Assembly (NCBI GenBank): GCA_947502305.1 | Contig: CANMZA010000002.1 | Coordinates: forward strand, 463,041 to 527,040 | Direction: 5' to 3' | Source of the DNA: an uncultured Erythrobacter sp. | Lineage (GTDB): Bacteria > Pseudomonadota > Alphaproteobacteria > Sphingomonadales > Sphingomonadaceae | DNA: 64,000 bases | Shown here: positions 63,595 through 64,000 of the stretch, one piece after another | How the letters are laid out: each line of letters starts with the position of its first letter | Position numbering within the stretch: the stretch's first letter is position 1 | Translations under genes and position numbers: made by a program | The notes under the pieces: generated by a model | What the model was told of the DNA's origin: nothing | What the model saw: the letters and a program-made list of their open reading frames with translations, nothing else | The model's database searches: none

Positions 63595-64000
63595 GTGACG
63601 AGCACTCCCTCTTCGCGCAGCGCAGCGAGGACGGGGATCAAAGGCATGCCCAAAACCGTGAACTGATCCCCTTCAATCCGGTCAAACAATTGAACGCCCA
63701 TCGCCTCTATGCGGAAACAGCCGACAGTGTAGCCAATCTCTGGCCATTCGGCGGCAAGGTAATGTTCAATGAATGCTTCTGACAAGCTGCGGACACTCAG
63801 CAAAGCGCGATCCGTGTGGGCCCATTCGCATGTGTCACCCCGAACCAAAGCAGCCCCGCTATGCAATTCGATAATCTTGCCGGAAAAGAAGCGCAGATGA
63901 TCCGCGGCATCATCGCGCGATGCCGGTTTGTCGAAACGCTTGCCCCCGGCCACAAGCAATGAATCGCTGCCAAGCACCAAAGCGTCAGGCTGAGCAGCCG
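63591..64000 (-). CDS. Maf family nucleotide pyrophosphatase, N-terminus outside the window
   Basis: The frame is open to the right edge, so the N-terminal part is missing; TTG 63980 is not a real start because the frame continues with AAQPDALVLGSDSLL. Visible features: LGSDSLL, the conserved SGKIIELHSGAALV segment, and YTVGCFRIEAMGVQLFDRIEGDQFTVLGMPL. Maf proteins hydrolyse modified or non-canonical NTPs. It overlaps aroE by 4 nt. Confidence 0.88.
   Translation of the reverse strand, partial: AAQPDALVLGSDSLLVAGGKRFDKPASRDDAADHLRFFSGKIIELHSGAALVRGDTCEWAHTDRALLSVRSLSEAFIEHYLAAEWPEIGYTVGCFRIEAMGVQLFDRIEGDQFTVLGMPLIPVLAALREEGVLVT

Noticed and set aside
1..64000. Mobile elements, prophage, CRISPR, toxin-antitoxin or phage-defence systems
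   Set aside because: No transposase, integrase, cas, or recognisable toxin pair was seen, and the only repeats found are the short ones listed.

Overview
The window looks like chromosome from a GC-rich alphaproteobacterium of the order Sphingomonadales, most likely Erythrobacteraceae (Erythrobacter/Altererythrobacter type). The inference rests on gene content: a suf operon led by an Rrf2 regulator, a fused ThiS-ThiG protein, DUF1491, DUF2093 and UrcA proteins, a short PopZ-like (DUF2497) protein, long-form HPF next to PtsN, LytS/LytTR two-component pairs, and many 1-4 nt start/stop overlaps. No rRNA, tRNA, CRISPR array, prophage, transposase or integrase was seen. It reads as ordinary core chromosome, with novelty limited to small ORFs, regulatory sites and unusual gene arrangements.

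Layout. 1-6.5 kb (+): a truncated acidic protein, an App1-type phosphatidate phosphatase, an alpha/beta hydrolase, then a cell-envelope group (M48-TPR protease, DsbA-like thioredoxin, second M48-like protease). 6.6-8.7 kb (+): LytS kinase and LytTR regulator. 8.7-12.3 kb: nadC, a membrane protein, RNase T2, a dual-specificity phosphatase, tadA and rpmB, with GC-rich palindromic repeats around them. 12.5-16.3 kb (-): phytase-like esterase, M23 lipoprotein, DUF2093, xseA. xseA starts head-to-head with purD (16.3-17.6 kb, +), and the two ATGs overlap. 17.7-18.1 kb holds a 35-residue basic mini-protein gene. 18.1-21.6 kb: adenosine-kinase-like PfkB protein, EI24 membrane protein, a lipoprotein and an internally duplicated protein.

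21.6-28.9 kb (-) is the most distinctive block: an 11-gene suf operon (Rrf2 regulator, sufB, 84-aa unknown, DUF559 nuclease-like protein, 202-aa unknown, sufC, 108-aa secreted unknown, sufD, sufS, sufT-like, A-type carrier). Every junction overlaps except one 4-nt gap. 29.0-33.1 kb (-) has two paralogous AraC regulators flanking a DUF885 lipoprotein. The second regulator has a candidate attenuated leader with a 12-codon ORF running into an intrinsic terminator.

33.4-38.3 kb (+): pyrD, gamma-glutamyltransferase, acyl-CoA synthetase. 38.3-40.9 kb (-): two unknowns, thiS-thiG fusion, MerC protein. 41.0-44.5 kb (+): ctaA, cutA, a Tat-exported unknown, rplM, rpsI. 44.6-50.4 kb: small membrane proteins, a metallophosphoesterase, UrcA, a second LytTR/LytS pair, fumC. 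50.6-58.3 kb (+): degenerate PCMT-like gene with tolC behind an operator-like inverted repeat, PopZ-like protein, S9 peptidase, ferredoxin-like protein, CBS protein, a 14-bp tandem repeat, erpA, exonuclease III. 58.4-64 kb (-): SleB-like hydrolase, DUF1491, thioesterase, ptsN, hpf, dnaQ, coaE, aroE and a truncated Maf protein.

Functional themes are Fe-S cluster assembly (suf operon plus erpA), envelope proteolysis and remodelling (M48, M23, SleB, TolC, DsbA-like), cofactor synthesis (nadC, thiSG, coaE, ctaA) and nucleotide synthesis (purD, pyrD). Family assignments come from reading motifs. No database search was run.
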